Shown here: positions 48,176 to 59,067 of the stretch, piece after piece
Layout of the letters: every line of letters starts with the position of its first letter
Numbering within the stretch: position 1 is the stretch's first letter
Position numbers and translations under genes: made by a program
Notes under the pieces: model-generated
Database searches by the model: none
The model's input: only the letters and a program-made list of their open reading frames with translations
Told to the model about the DNA's origin: nothing
NCBI GenBank assembly: GCA_025330725.1
Contig: JAIWND010000069.1
Coordinates: 1 to 60,680 of the forward strand
Direction: 5' to 3'
Length of the DNA: 60,680 bases
DNA from: Chlamydoabsidia padenii
Lineage: Eukaryota > Mucoromycota > Mucoromycetes > Mucorales > Cunninghamellaceae

Positions 48176-49757
48176 ATGTGGGATACCATCATCAATGTAC
48201 TTAAACATATTATAGTATATCATGAGTCACTGGTGATCTCATTCATCATGGCTATTCTTGCATTTATCATGACATTCAAAACAATACCCCGATTAAAACA
48301 ACCTTTCTTGAATGCACAACTATCAGGAGTAGATGTACTTAAACCCACTCGACCCAAACTGTAAGCTAGAAAAAAAAAAGTCGAAAATAATACATAAAAA
48401 AATCAGGGGAAACTCCGCAGGACCCTGACAATGTTAACTCGTTTGTTTTCCTAGGCCAGAAACGATGGGCTTGCCCGTGGCTATCATTTACCTGATCACT
48501 TTATTTTTGTTTATCCCGGTCCCATTTATTGATTGGTTTGGAAAGTATGCATTAGTACACGAAGAAGCTCCTCATATGGGTACCTTCCCCTATCACAAGG
48601 TAAAAACAAACAAACTAATATTCTCTTTGGAGGAAGATCTTACATATACACTTCCCCTCCTAGTTGGGTGAAATCTTATCAGCGATTTTGGCGATCCAAT
48701 CCATGGTTCTATTAGGTTTTGCTGATGATGTACTGGATGTACGATGGAGATATAAAGTCTGGTTTCCGGCCATTGCTGGTATTCCTTTATTAATTTTCTA
48801 TTATACCAACTTTGGCGTGACCTATGTGGTAACCCCACTCCAGCTCAGACCATGGTTAGGTGATATTGTACATTTGGGTAAACAAGTTGTCTTTTTTTTT
48901 TTTTTATTGATGGAAGATCCTACTGACACCCCTCCTTTTCTTTCAGGACCTCTTTATTATGCGTATATGTTATCTTTGATCATCTTTTGCACACATAGTA
49001 TCAATATTCTGGCCGGGATCAATGGTATCGAGGCAGGTCAGACTTTGGTGATTGCCCTATCGATTATCATCAATGATCTGCTTTATATCTACGACAATCC
49101 GGACCAAGCAAGCATAGAAGTTCATCTGTTCAGTCTATATTTCATGTTACCTTTTGCTGGAGTAACTGCGGCGCTTTTGTTTTACAATTGGTAAGTTGAA
49201 AAAAAAAACGTTACCCCTTTTCGACTGACAGTTTTTTTGTCTTTCGATAAAGGTATCCAGCTAAAGTATTTGTCGGTGACACATTCTGCTACTTTGCAGG
49301 AATGACAATCGCAGTAGTTGGAATCCTCGGCCATTTCCCTAAAACCTTGATCTTATTCTTCATCCCTCAGATCTTCAACTTTCTCTACTCTTGTCCTCAA
49401 TTGTTTCGATTTGTAGACTGTCCTCGACATCGGATGCCTCGACTGCATGACTCCGACGGTGTCCGATTGGTCTATTCGGCTGTACGATTGGATCCCGAGA
49501 GGAAACCTACCACGCGCAAACTAGGTCATATTATGCTGACGTTTCTTCATGCTATTGGGCTATTACATGTCACCGCACGCGACGATCAAACAGGATGGAT
49601 TTTAGAATGTAATAATTTAACCTTACTGAACTTGGTACTTGGTTATACGGGCCCTATATCGGAAAAGCGCCTGAGTGCTGTAGTGTTATTAATTCAGATT
49701 ATATCTAGTTGTTTGGCCTTTTATATTCGTTATAATCTGGTTAAATATGTGTATTAA
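48176..49757 (+). CDS. ALG7: ALG7, UDP-GlcNAc:dolichyl-phosphate GlcNAc-1-phosphotransferase
   Basis: Exons 48176..48360, 48455..48599, 48664..48877, 48947..49190 and 49253..49757 give 430 residues. Ten or so membrane segments alternate with family motifs: PETMGLPVAIIYL after the first cytosolic loop, LLGFADDVLDVRWRYK (the DDxxD metal site), INILAGINGIEAGQT, and YPAKVFVGDTFCYFAG; RHRMPRLHD is the basic HxxR-type loop. The enzyme starts the N-glycan by adding GlcNAc-phosphate to dolichyl phosphate on the cytosolic ER face, the step blocked by tunicamycin (family knowledge). All introns keep frame and none interrupts the metal site. Confidence 0.95.
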
Positions 49758-50364
49758 TAATAAAACATACACCCCCCTTTTTTTACGAGACCTTAGCTTC
49801 ACAGAAAAATCGCGGATTTTTAAGACCCGACTGGCTCACGTGCGGGTTCTGTTTGAAAAAAAGCGAACTCTTTTGGGATGGATTGGATACTGAATTTTTG
49901 TAATGAAGTTTCTCTAACGGGACCCTGTGATATTTTGGATATAAAATAAATAAAAAAAGTAAGACAGGAAAGTGAAATACTTTGAGACTGAATTAATTGT
50001 CCTTTATTGATCAATGAGAAATAGAGGTATTTATACAAAATGTATTTATACAAAATACAATTAGCTATTATGGCTGTATAGATGTTCCTTTCTTAACCGG
50101 ATTGATGCTCTTTTTCTTTGTTAGATATGAACCAAGAGTATTTCAATGTGATCCCAAATAACTCTGGTTGTAACAGAGCGGAACTTTAATATTATTTCCG
50201 TTCTTGAGGAATGTTTACTTCTTTTGTTCTTTTTACATATACCCCGTATCTGTCATTCGATCTACAATAGATCTAGAATAGTATATCATTTCACTGTGGT
50301 AAATAAACTTTTATTTCCAGGACAAAGTGTTACATGCATTCTTGCCATTTCAACATTCCGTTAA
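49758..50364. other. Intergenic between ALG7 and an LTR
   Basis: AT-rich, with poly(A)-signal-like ATAATAAAAC right after the ALG7 stop. No gene or element recognised. Confidence 0.5.
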
Positions 50365-50745
50365 CGAGATGTCTGAATCACGACAAGGAGACCTTTTAAG
50401 GTACGATCGCATTTAGCGATCGATGATATGAAACCAAACCTATTAAATTCTACTACTTGTTTTCTTCTTCGCAATTAAGATCTTTGATACAATCTTTTAC
50501 CAATTAAAAAATTTTCCTTCAACGAAGAGGAACAGCAGTCAGATCTATGGGATCTATTCATCTTTCCATTGGTGCCGTATTAGCCAGTTAGAAATTTATC
50601 AACGCCTATATAAGCAGCAGTAGTTTGTCTCTTCTATTATGTTCGAATCACTTTATTATTCATCTTTTAAATAACAAAAAAATAAAGGGTAATAACAGTT
50701 CTCGCTTATTTTTGTGTTTTTCCCTACCCTACATACTTTACGGGA
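50365..50745 (+). repeat. Solo LTR, family A copy 3 (older, shortened)
   Basis: 50370-50740 is the inverse of copies 1 and 2: TGTCTGAATC start, GGTACGATCGC, CTATATAAGCAGCAGTAG, AATAAAGGGTAATAAC and CCCTACATACTT near the end. It is 371 bp against 511 bp because about 120 bp near its start are missing. Flanks CGAGA and CGGGA look like a 5-bp duplication with one later change. Confidence 0.83.
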
Positions 50746-50974
50746 ATAATTTTGCCCAATTGTACCGAAATTGTACCCACAGTTTATTCATTGTTATTTT
50801 CCAATTTAAGTTATATATGTCTGTAGTGTAAAGAAGAGTTTTTATTGTATTTGTTCAGCTAAATATAAATAAAAATAAAGAGTGCTGGTATTGATATGGT
50901 AGTTACATTGGCCTACACCATCCTATTAAACAACAATAATCAGTCAGTCAATCCAACCCAATCCAATCAATCAC

Positions 50975-51881
50975 TTACTTTGGTAGTTCGAATCGCTTGC
51001 CTTTCATCACCCTAGAAAGAAAAGTAGTTAGTATAGCCCACAGCCCGGTTCATATCAATAATAATATTACTTACTTTGTGTAATAGATATAGAAGAAGTC
51101 ACTGTAAAGAGCTGTCTGTAATAATCCAGCCACCCAAGCAATCCAATCCACATAACCTTCGGTGGCATATCGATAGACCCAGTTGAAGATATACAATGTT
51201 CGATATCCACCTAAAGCAAACAAGTAATGTGTTGTGATGGTTTCGGCTTCACCTGTTCGTTGCAGCATAAATAATTGAGGTAGGATGGCTACAGATTCAA
51301 GCCAAATCGAGAAGGTCCATAAAGTCTATATAAATTATACATCCAATGTTTAGTTTCATTTATCCTCTCCCATCCCATTTATTTAATCTTGTCCAACTTA
51401 CTTCGCGTACTGTATAGTCTTCGGTTGTCAATACAGCCAAAACTGCCGCCCCGCCCAAAAGATATTCAACACGGAAAGTATCCAAACTGGCATCATAAGT
51501 TGCTTTGAACTTTGCCTTCATCAAAAACAAGATATATAATGAGCTGCCAATAAAAAACACCTTCATAAATGCATTGTAGGGATTGAGTATCTTGACGAAT
51601 AAATCCAAGTAGCGTGTCACGAATACAATGGCATACAACAGTTGAGACTTGAATGAGATGCCTAAAGCCCCCAAACAACAATAAGATATATACAAAGGTC
51701 ATTAGTCCATTAGTTTTTGTTGAAACAATAAAGAGGTTTGTATTGTAAGATGGAAGGATTGTTGGTAGGTATTTCTCTTCTTCTTCTTACCGACGCAAGA
51801 CCTTGTGGTTTTGATTTTCAAAAGGAGGATAAAGATGGACGCCAAGTGCATCAAATCTGCAACGAGACGGAAGATATTCAT
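50975..51881 (-). CDS. ERD2: ERD2, K/HDEL receptor
   Basis: Four exons, complement(50975..51011, 51075..51325, 51402..51661, 51791..51881), give 212 residues, the exact size of the family. It begins [16 protein letters not shown] and continues [26 protein letters not shown] and [13 protein letters not shown]. Later parts are [44 protein letters not shown] and DFFYIYYTK, ending KGKRFELPK. Seven membrane segments are visible. ERD2 binds HDEL/KDEL proteins in the Golgi at low pH and returns them to the ER in COPI vesicles (family knowledge). Confidence 0.97.
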
Positions 51882-52407
51882 GGTTTGTTGATGAGTATAG
51901 AGGTAGTGTTGTATAGATTAGAAAAAAAAAAAAAAAGGAGTGAAAGAAAAAGGTGGTAATAGATATTGAAAATCCGATTCAACTAAAAAAATTATGTGTC
52001 AGATGGGGAATTCTACGCGCAGGTTTACTTGGACAGGCGAGATCCTTAAATCGTCATGAAGTTTTTTAAAACGGAGATCTAACCCCGAGAGCGAAGAAAA
52101 TGTTTTTGAGGTGCACAGTACCTATTTATAATTCCATCATGAGCTCGGCGATCCCAAAAGCCATAGCTCCTGCAGAAATTTCGCGTAGAAGTGGCGGGTT
52201 TTCAATATTTTATCCGGCTAAATCTGCGAAGGCTTGTTTTTTTTTTCTTTCTTTCTTTTCAATTAATGGGTAAATAGGTCGACGAATCATCGCTAATGGA
52301 CCTTAACATGTAGTATTCAAAAATGATTGGTAATTGATAAGATATATATATATATATATATTTATTTATATAAAGATAAAAAAGACTATTAAACTAACCA
52401 TAATTTT
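51882..52407. other. Intergenic, ERD2 upstream region
   Basis: Contains a short (AT)n run near 52340-52360. No gene supported. Confidence 0.5.
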
Positions 52408-53475
52408 TTAACTAATGTGGCGGGTGTTGGGATTGTACTGACCCCAAGTTGTAGGTAGGTGGCGTGCACGTCTAAAACGAATAACATCGGCTAAATACCG
52501 GTCTCGGTTGGTAGTTGTATGAAAGATGGTTGCCTGGTCTTCTGGAAGCATTCGGTTGTAACTCATCTCTACAAGGTGCAAATTATCTTCTTCTTGGATT
52601 CGTCGCTCTTCTTCTACAATTCGTTGTCGGTGTCTTCGAATTCTCTCCATGGCATCTCTCATGTACACTTCGTGATTGAGGCGTTGTTGTTCGGTGTCAC
52701 CACGATAAAGTCGATCAAGTACGGTGTCGGATTCACCAAGGCTTGATTCTCCAACAACAGAAGTACCACCACCACCAACAGAGGCACCGAAATCGAAATC
52801 GAAATCAAAATGAAAATGAAAATCATCACCAAAAGAAGCAGTAGCATGGCCAACAGGAATATCATCAACAGAAGCATTTCCAGTAGAAGCACCGAAATCA
52901 AAACCAAAATCATCACCGACAAAAGAAGCAGCACGGCCAACAGGAACATCATCAACAGAAGCATCTCCAAAAGAAGTAACACCTTCAACAGAAGCACCGA
53001 AACCAAAATCGAAATCGGAATTACCTTCATTACCTTCAGCGACATCATCAACCTCAACAATAACATCATCATCTTCATCACTACCAATGGTAATGATTCC
53101 GGAAACAGGTGTAGCAGGTTGGGCGGAACGATTTGCGGTTTGATCAAGATGGGGATGATCATCGATTCGGCCGGGATGGTGTGTGTTTGGTCTTGTTGAC
53201 TTTTTAATGCAGTTCATAGTGTAGTTCAGTATAGAAGGGTTGGTTTATGTAGGTGGTCTGACTGTTAGTATATATATTGTAATAAAACTCATATTTTACC
53301 TCAATCAATGTAATAAATGGTGCTTGATGGGATCTTTTGATAAAGTATCTTCCGATGATCATTGTGCCAACGCTATGTCTTCTAACTAGATGTTTACATA
53401 ACAAAAAGCGGTTGACGAAAAAGGATGGGCAGCCACATACCCAGGTATCAACATCAGTGGCATAATTTTTTTTGG

Positions 53476-53996
53476 CTTTCTGAAGTATGTAGGGTAGGGA
53501 AGAACACAAAAATAAACGAGAACTGTTATTACCCTTTATTTTTATGTTGTTTAAAGAATGAATAATAAAAAAAAGTGATGAACATAATAGAGGAGACAAA
53601 CTACTGCTGCTTATATAGGCGTTGATAAATTTCTAACTGGCTAACACGGCACCAATGGAAAGATGCATAGATCCCATAGATCTGACTGCTGTTCCTCTTC
53701 GTTGAAGGAAAACTTTTTAATTGGTAAAAGATTGTACCAAAGATCTTAATTGTGAAGAAGAAAAGAAGAAGTAGTATTTAATAGGTTTGGTTTCATATCA
53801 TCGATTACTAAACGCGATCGTACCTTGAAATGTCTCCTGACTCCTTTTTTTCTGGGAGCGGAAGTTAAATCATCATTACTCATGCTACCTTAAGTATGTG
53901 AGACTTTATTTGAGGGTCAGATTCTTTATTTCTAGTCGTCAAGTTTCATAGAAGCTAATTTCACAGTTGGGTAGTAATGCCTGATACGACACTTTC
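53476..53996 (-). repeat. Solo LTR, family A copy 2, with target duplication CTTTC
   Basis: 53481-53991 (511 bp) is flanked by CTTTC at 53476-53480 and 53992-53996. It is the uninterrupted reference copy for 513-1401, and carries the empty site GAGAC of the family B LTR at 53900-53904. It sits at the end of an intron of MULE 2. Confidence 0.95.
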
Positions 53997-54069
53997 TATT
54001 AGTATAAATAACAAGTTAATATCTTTTAATTTCATATTGTGATATCATACAGTAGTAGTTATCGTCGCC

Positions 54070-54124
54070 TTTTTTTTTATTTTTATTTTTATTTTTATTT
54101 TTATTTTTATTTTTATTTTTTTTT
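54070..54124. repeat. ATTTTT hexanucleotide repeat
   Basis: Eight tandem TTTTTA units plus a T-run, in the intron of the MULE 2 gene. Confidence 0.85.
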
Positions 54125-54902
54125 ACTTTGACGTTCTTTTGGTGAGTTCCAGGTGCTCACAAACAACCTTTCCCATTTAGATGGATCCCTGCGAAGAATT
54201 ATTCTATGATTATATGAATCGAACAGTTGTTCACAGTGTTTGGCCAAGATTATATATGCCAAAAAGTCTTGTCGGGGTCGACTGTAGCAATAAAGATGAT
54301 TCCGTTTGAGGACACGCCAATGAGCTTCGATTAGCATTGTTAATTTTTCCGTGGGGATCCCTGGAGTAGTACAACGAGCCCATAAAACCCATTGTCGTTC
54401 CGTGTACCATTGTCTCCACAAGTACGCCCAAGCATCTGGCAACGATCTACGCACGCAATACTCATACATTTCCCGGGCACAAGCTTGGTGGATTTGATCG
54501 GGAGTTAAAAACGACGTACCTGAAAAAATGCATAAATTTCCCTTTTAGGTAATGACATGCATAAAATGGTTTATAACTTTATCTTACCTCGAGGAATTCG
54601 TTGATGGTAGTAATAGTGCTTTTCCATTATTTCAGAAATAGCTTTTATGTCCTCTTCAGGGCACCTTGCTTGTCTGGCAATTTGTGAGCTGTTGTTGACC
54701 GTTGGGAGGAAAGTGGGACTAACAAAATTAAATTCCCCCATAACATCATCAATGTCAACTTCATAGATTGAACCAAAACTTCCTTTGGATTTCTTTAAAG
54801 CAAACCTAACAGCCCTTTTCAGATGCCACAAGCAGAGCCGCAGGATATTATCACCCCATGTTTGTTTGATTGCGTTGATTTCGGACGAATCTTCATCACT
54901 GT

Positions 54903-55184
54903 TGTCGTATACGGCAGTAGTTTATTTTTATTTTATTTTTTATTGAAGTGATTGATCTCGAAGTGAGCAATCAAGTCAAGTTTTTATTTTTATTTTTTCA
55001 GGAACCATACAAGTATATCCGTATGGTAACACAGTAGTTGAAGATGATCACATTCGGACTACGAATGTGGGGGCTTAACTGATGGGACAAACACTTATTA
55101 GAGATAGAAAAACAGTAACAGACTTTTTTTTCTTCACTTGAATAAACAAGCTCATTACGTCTCGTAATCACGTCCCATATCACA
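54903..55184 (+). repeat. 5' LTR of chromovirus 2 (family C)
   Basis: Begins TGTCGTATACGG and ends CATATCACA; 282 bp. Matches the solo LTR at 44391-44676 in inverse orientation. The 3' LTR is beyond the window. Confidence 0.9.
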
Positions 55185-57880
55185 TTTTTTTTTACGAACT
55201 CGTCTCTTCACTACAACATGAACTACAACATCAACAACAACACTATGGACATTGACGCCGACAATGCGTACGAAGTTGGTCTTGACAAGGCCAAGCGAGT
55301 GGTTCAAATGACGTTGGACCGCTACAACGAGATGCAAGATTTGGCGGATGAGGCCATTCTCAACAACACGGATGCGGAGGACCAATTGAAATTGGTGGAA
55401 AAAGCCAATCAGTTGTGGCAACTCCACCAAGGCACCAAGAAAACCATGGCGCAACGTTACCCTTTGGAGGAACACTTCAATGATGGTAACCGGGGAAACA
55501 ACTCTGACCCTGGCAATGACTCGTCTGCTGCCCCTGGAAACAAGGCGGATGCTACCAAGGCTGTTCCCCACGTTAATGACTTCCCGTTCTTGACCACCAA
55601 CAAGGAAAAAACCATGCACCCGGAACACATGGTTACCAAGAACGCTCGTGAGTTCGTCAAGTCTCTTGAAGAAGTCATGAATCTGCACTGCTTGGATGTC
55701 GGAACAGACTACCAACGATTCTTGCCAAGACTTGTCAGCAAGTCTTACAAGGTGTTCTTAGAAAACCAAAGAAGCATCTTGGGGGACCAAGCACAGGAAA
55801 ACTGGGCTATGGTGAAAGAGTGGTTAGTGGAATTCACCAACACTCCTCGCCAAAAGGTAAAGAATACAATCGAGTGGTTGGATACAACACCTCGCGATGA
55901 TGAATCCGGGGAAGATTTTTTCTTTAGGTTGATGGAAGCCACTGAAGCTGTTGATTGGGACAAGATTTCCAAGTCTACCCTGGCCTTCTTCGCTATTGCT
56001 CGGAATCTCGACAGCAACTGGCGCCACCGCTTGTTGGAAGCTATAAAAGACGGACCTACGCCTTTTATCAACAAATCCTTTAAGGATATGTGTGCCTTTG
56101 CCACGGATTTGGAACTCAAACCTCGGCCTAGGAGCTTCACCAACAGCAAGCGACGTTTTGACCAAGATCAACGGGAACAACCGGATCAGTCGAAGCGATC
56201 TCGTCGTGCTGCCATCACTGGACCCTATCCTGGTGGAGGTAAGTACTGTGATGAGGGATGTGGGGAAAAGTACATGCCTGGGCATGACTGTAAAAACAAG
56301 AAGGGCAATGGTAGCAGCAGCAACAACCATCAACAAGGAAGCGGAACACGCTCTCCTCAAAACCAACAACAAGGGAGAACCTATCCCAACCGCACGTACC
56401 AAAGACCTATGAGTCGTGTGGCCAAACAATACAGCAAGGCAGTGCGGAAACAAGATGAAGAAATCGACAAGGTTTCCAAGATCTTCCGAGGAAGCATGAA
56501 CATTGCCGACAAACTACCCTGTAAGCCAAAAAAGACAGATAAAAAAGAAGGAATTACTTCTGAATACATTTTTGACAATGAAATTAATGTCCCTCTCTAC
56601 TTAGAAAAGGAGCCGATCTTGGCATTAGTAGATAGTGGAGCTAATTTTTCGTCGATAAATAAAAAATACTGTCTGGCAAACAACATTCCTATAATTCCAC
56701 GTAAAACAGACTTTGTAATTACATTAGCGGATGCAGGAACAACAACTACAAGTTATGGGCACACACCCCTGCTAAATATTAGATATAACGGCACCCCATA
56801 CACATGTCAGTTGGAGGCCATGGATCTAGCATTTGATAGAACAATGTCAATAGGAACCGATTTAATGTCCAAACTAGGCATTGGGTACACTGGATTGGCT
56901 GTTGCTTGGGATCCACCAACCAAAGATGTGGGCGAAAACCCATTGAAAGATAAGCCCGTGCCTAACGAGGATCCTTATGGAACCGAGGAAGACAGATATG
57001 AATTCATGCAATGCATACAACCCGGTATTGATGAAAATCAAGAGTTACCTCTTGATTCTTTTTGTACACATCCAGATGCGGTAGTCTATTTAGATACGCC
57101 GGACGATGCTGTTTGTTACAGACCTCAGTATCCGATCGCGCATGCTCTAAAACCAAAAATAGCAGAAACAGTGGAAAAATGGTTAGCGGATGGAATCATC
57201 ACTACTGTCCCTTCCAACGTTGATAACCGATGGAATAGTCCACTTACTCTTGCTCCCAAGAAGGATTTACTCGGCAACTACACTGATAAACGACCTTGTT
57301 TAGATCCTCGCCATATTAACAAATATTTGAAGGAAGACAAGTTTCCCCTTCCTAAGATCAATGACATTTTCACGCGACTAGCTGGCTCTAATGTTTATAC
57401 CACACTTGATCTTACAAATGCGTTTCATCGCTTCCCTATACATCCACCACATCAACACAAAACAGCATTTACATCGGTGGATGGAAAACAATACATGTTT
57501 AGAGGATGTCCTTTTGGTTTGAAACCAATCTCTTCTAAATTTCAAAGAGTGATGACCAATCTCTTCAACCATGCACCTTTTAAGGACTTCGTTGCTACTT
57601 TTATCGATGATATTGTAGTATTCAGCAAAACAATGGAAGAACACACACAGCATGTTAGGATGGTCATTGAAGAACTCACCAAAATCAAATTAATCTTGAA
57701 TCCTAAGAAGTGCCACTTTGCACAGAAGACCATTTATTTGTTAGGAATTTGCGTTGCCACCAATGGAGAAAAATCCTTGGATCCTAGAAAAGGGTATGAT
57801 ATGAAGATAAATCTCATATTCCATTTATGTTAAGATATTATAATTTTTTTTAAAATGCCGATTAAATTTTCATGATTGTA

Positions 57881-58126
57881 TTATTCATCTAATATCATAT
57901 CGTCACAACATTTTCTTGAATCTGTTTTTAATATATAAGCATGCTCAAATTTATCACCATTATCTAATTTTATATTTATAAGCACAATGTTATTTTTTCT
58001 ATATTTAAAATTTATATCTATTATATTATTATTATACTTATTATTTTTAAAAATTTGTTGTGGAATGAAAGAACTTTTAATATCTTTTATAAACTTTTTA
58101 TTTGAAAATGGATTATTTTCGGACAT
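57881..58126 (-). CDS. Small ORF of the Merlin element, unknown
   Basis: An 81-codon frame on the transposase strand, 77 bp downstream of the transposase stop and inside the element. It begins MSENNPFSNKKFIKDIKSSF and ends CCDDMILDE. It is rich in Lys, Asn and Asp with no recognised domain. An open frame this long is uncommon by chance in such AT-rich DNA, but not impossible. Merlin elements normally encode only a transposase, so it may be spurious, cargo or an accessory protein. Confidence 0.35.
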   Translation of the reverse strand: MSENNPFSNKKFIKDIKSSFIPQQIFKNNKYNNNIIDINFKYRKNNIVLINIKLDNGDKFEHAYILKTDSRKCCDDMILDE

Positions 58127-58203
58127 GATTATTATTATCTATCAATTTATATTATATACATATCAAATTCAATTTTTTATATTTGTATTATTTTTTATTT
58201 TTT

Positions 58204-59067
58204 TTAATCTTTTAAAAATTCTTTCCATACATTTTTCATTTTATTGTTCCTTCGCCACTGATATTCTCTTATATGTAACATTATGTGTTTTTTATTTCTA
58301 TGAATAGGAACTAGACCTCTTTTGAAAGCTCCCCATGTACTTTCTATCGATTGTGTATGAACTTTAGTTATAGGATCTACAAAATGTTTTGAATGATTCA
58401 CAGTTTTATGTGTATATCCTATATTTTTTACATTGTTATAACCTTTCCAACAATCTGTGTATATTATAGTTCCTGGTTTTACATATCGTTGTATTATTTG
58501 ATCTATATTTGAAACATTTCTTTGCTTTATAGGTAGCATGAATAGCTTTTTTTTATATTTATTTTCGTTTCTTTCAATACCACCAATTATCCACACACCT
58601 TCAATTTTTCTGCCTCTATTATTTTTTCTTTTGGCAATTTTAGTCTCATCCATTTCTACTATCTTGCCTTTACCTCCTATTTTTTTATCTGGTGTTATCA
58701 ATTGTTTATTTTTTATGTAAATTCTAAAAAGTTTTTTATATTTTACAACCGTATTTTTATCTATATTTAATGATGAGGATATAAATGATCCCGAACATTT
58801 ACCCAGAAAATAATATAATATATGCAATTGTATGTTTATTGGTAATTTCATTTTACTAAATATTGTGTTCTTTAGAGGTGATATTGCTTTCCTACATCTA
58901 TAATTTCTACAAACATATAATTTTTTATTTAAATTCAATTTTATATCTGATTGACATTTTATACAAAGTTTATATTCATCTATATAATTATTTTCTATTA
59001 AATACAATAAGGCTTTTTTATCATCTTCAAAAATATGTTTCAAGTTATTGTATGGCTCAACAAACAT
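58204..59067 (-). CDS. Merlin-type transposase (ISXO2-like DDE domain)
   Basis: 287 residues from ATG at 59067 (MFVEPYNNLKHIF); an upstream methionine at 59199 lies outside the element and is rejected. An N-terminal zinc ribbon (LCIKCQSDI..YVCRNYRCRKAIS) comes first, then a helical linker (INIQLHILYYFLGKCSGSF), then the ISXO2/IS1595 catalytic domain: IVEMDETKI (first Asp), TIIYTDCWKGY (second Asp), HSKHFVDPITKVHTQSIESTWGAFKRGL (third acidic residue) and a closing MLHIREYQWRRNNK. No stop or frameshift interrupts it, and inverted repeats and target duplication are present, so the copy could be active. Codon choice is strongly A/T-ending, unlike the host genes. Confidence 0.93.
   Translation of the reverse strand: MFVEPYNNLKHIFEDDKKALLYLIENNYIDEYKLCIKCQSDIKLNLNKKLYVCRNYRCRKAISPLKNTIFSKMKLPINIQLHILYYFLGKCSGSFISSSLNIDKNTVVKYKKLFRIYIKNKQLITPDKKIGGKGKIVEMDETKIAKRKNNRGRKIEGVWIIGGIERNENKYKKKLFMLPIKQRNVSNIDQIIQRYVKPGTIIYTDCWKGYNNVKNIGYTHKTVNHSKHFVDPITKVHTQSIESTWGAFKRGLVPIHRNKKHIMLHIREYQWRRNNKMKNVWKEFLKD

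Larger units (their letters stand above)
52408..54902 (-). pseudogene. MULE-like transposase 2 with SWIM finger, truncated
   Basis: Reading leftward: LRLCLWHLKRAVRFALKK (the end of the DDE core), an exon to IPRG at about 54590, then an exon with TPDQIHQA, WRQWYTERQWVLWARCT, IPTEKLTMLIEAHWRVLKRNHLYCY and RPRQDFLAYII. An intron holding a solo LTR follows, then VDTWVCGCPSFFVNRFLLCKHLV (SWIM zinc finger) and a low-complexity acidic tail with repeats of (D/G)FDFGAS(V/T). The 5' part, including the first catalytic acids, was cut off by chromovirus 2 at 54903. It differs from MULE 1 in sequence but shares the design. Confidence 0.78.

Noticed and set aside
50820..50974. Family A LTR extending to 50900
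   Set aside because: Similarity ends at 50740, followed directly by the CGGGA flank that matches the left flank.
52659..53162. Long Leu/Met-rich frame on the minus strand as a membrane protein
   Set aside because: It is the shifted frame of the repetitive acidic tail of MULE 2, giving artificial hydrophobic repeats.
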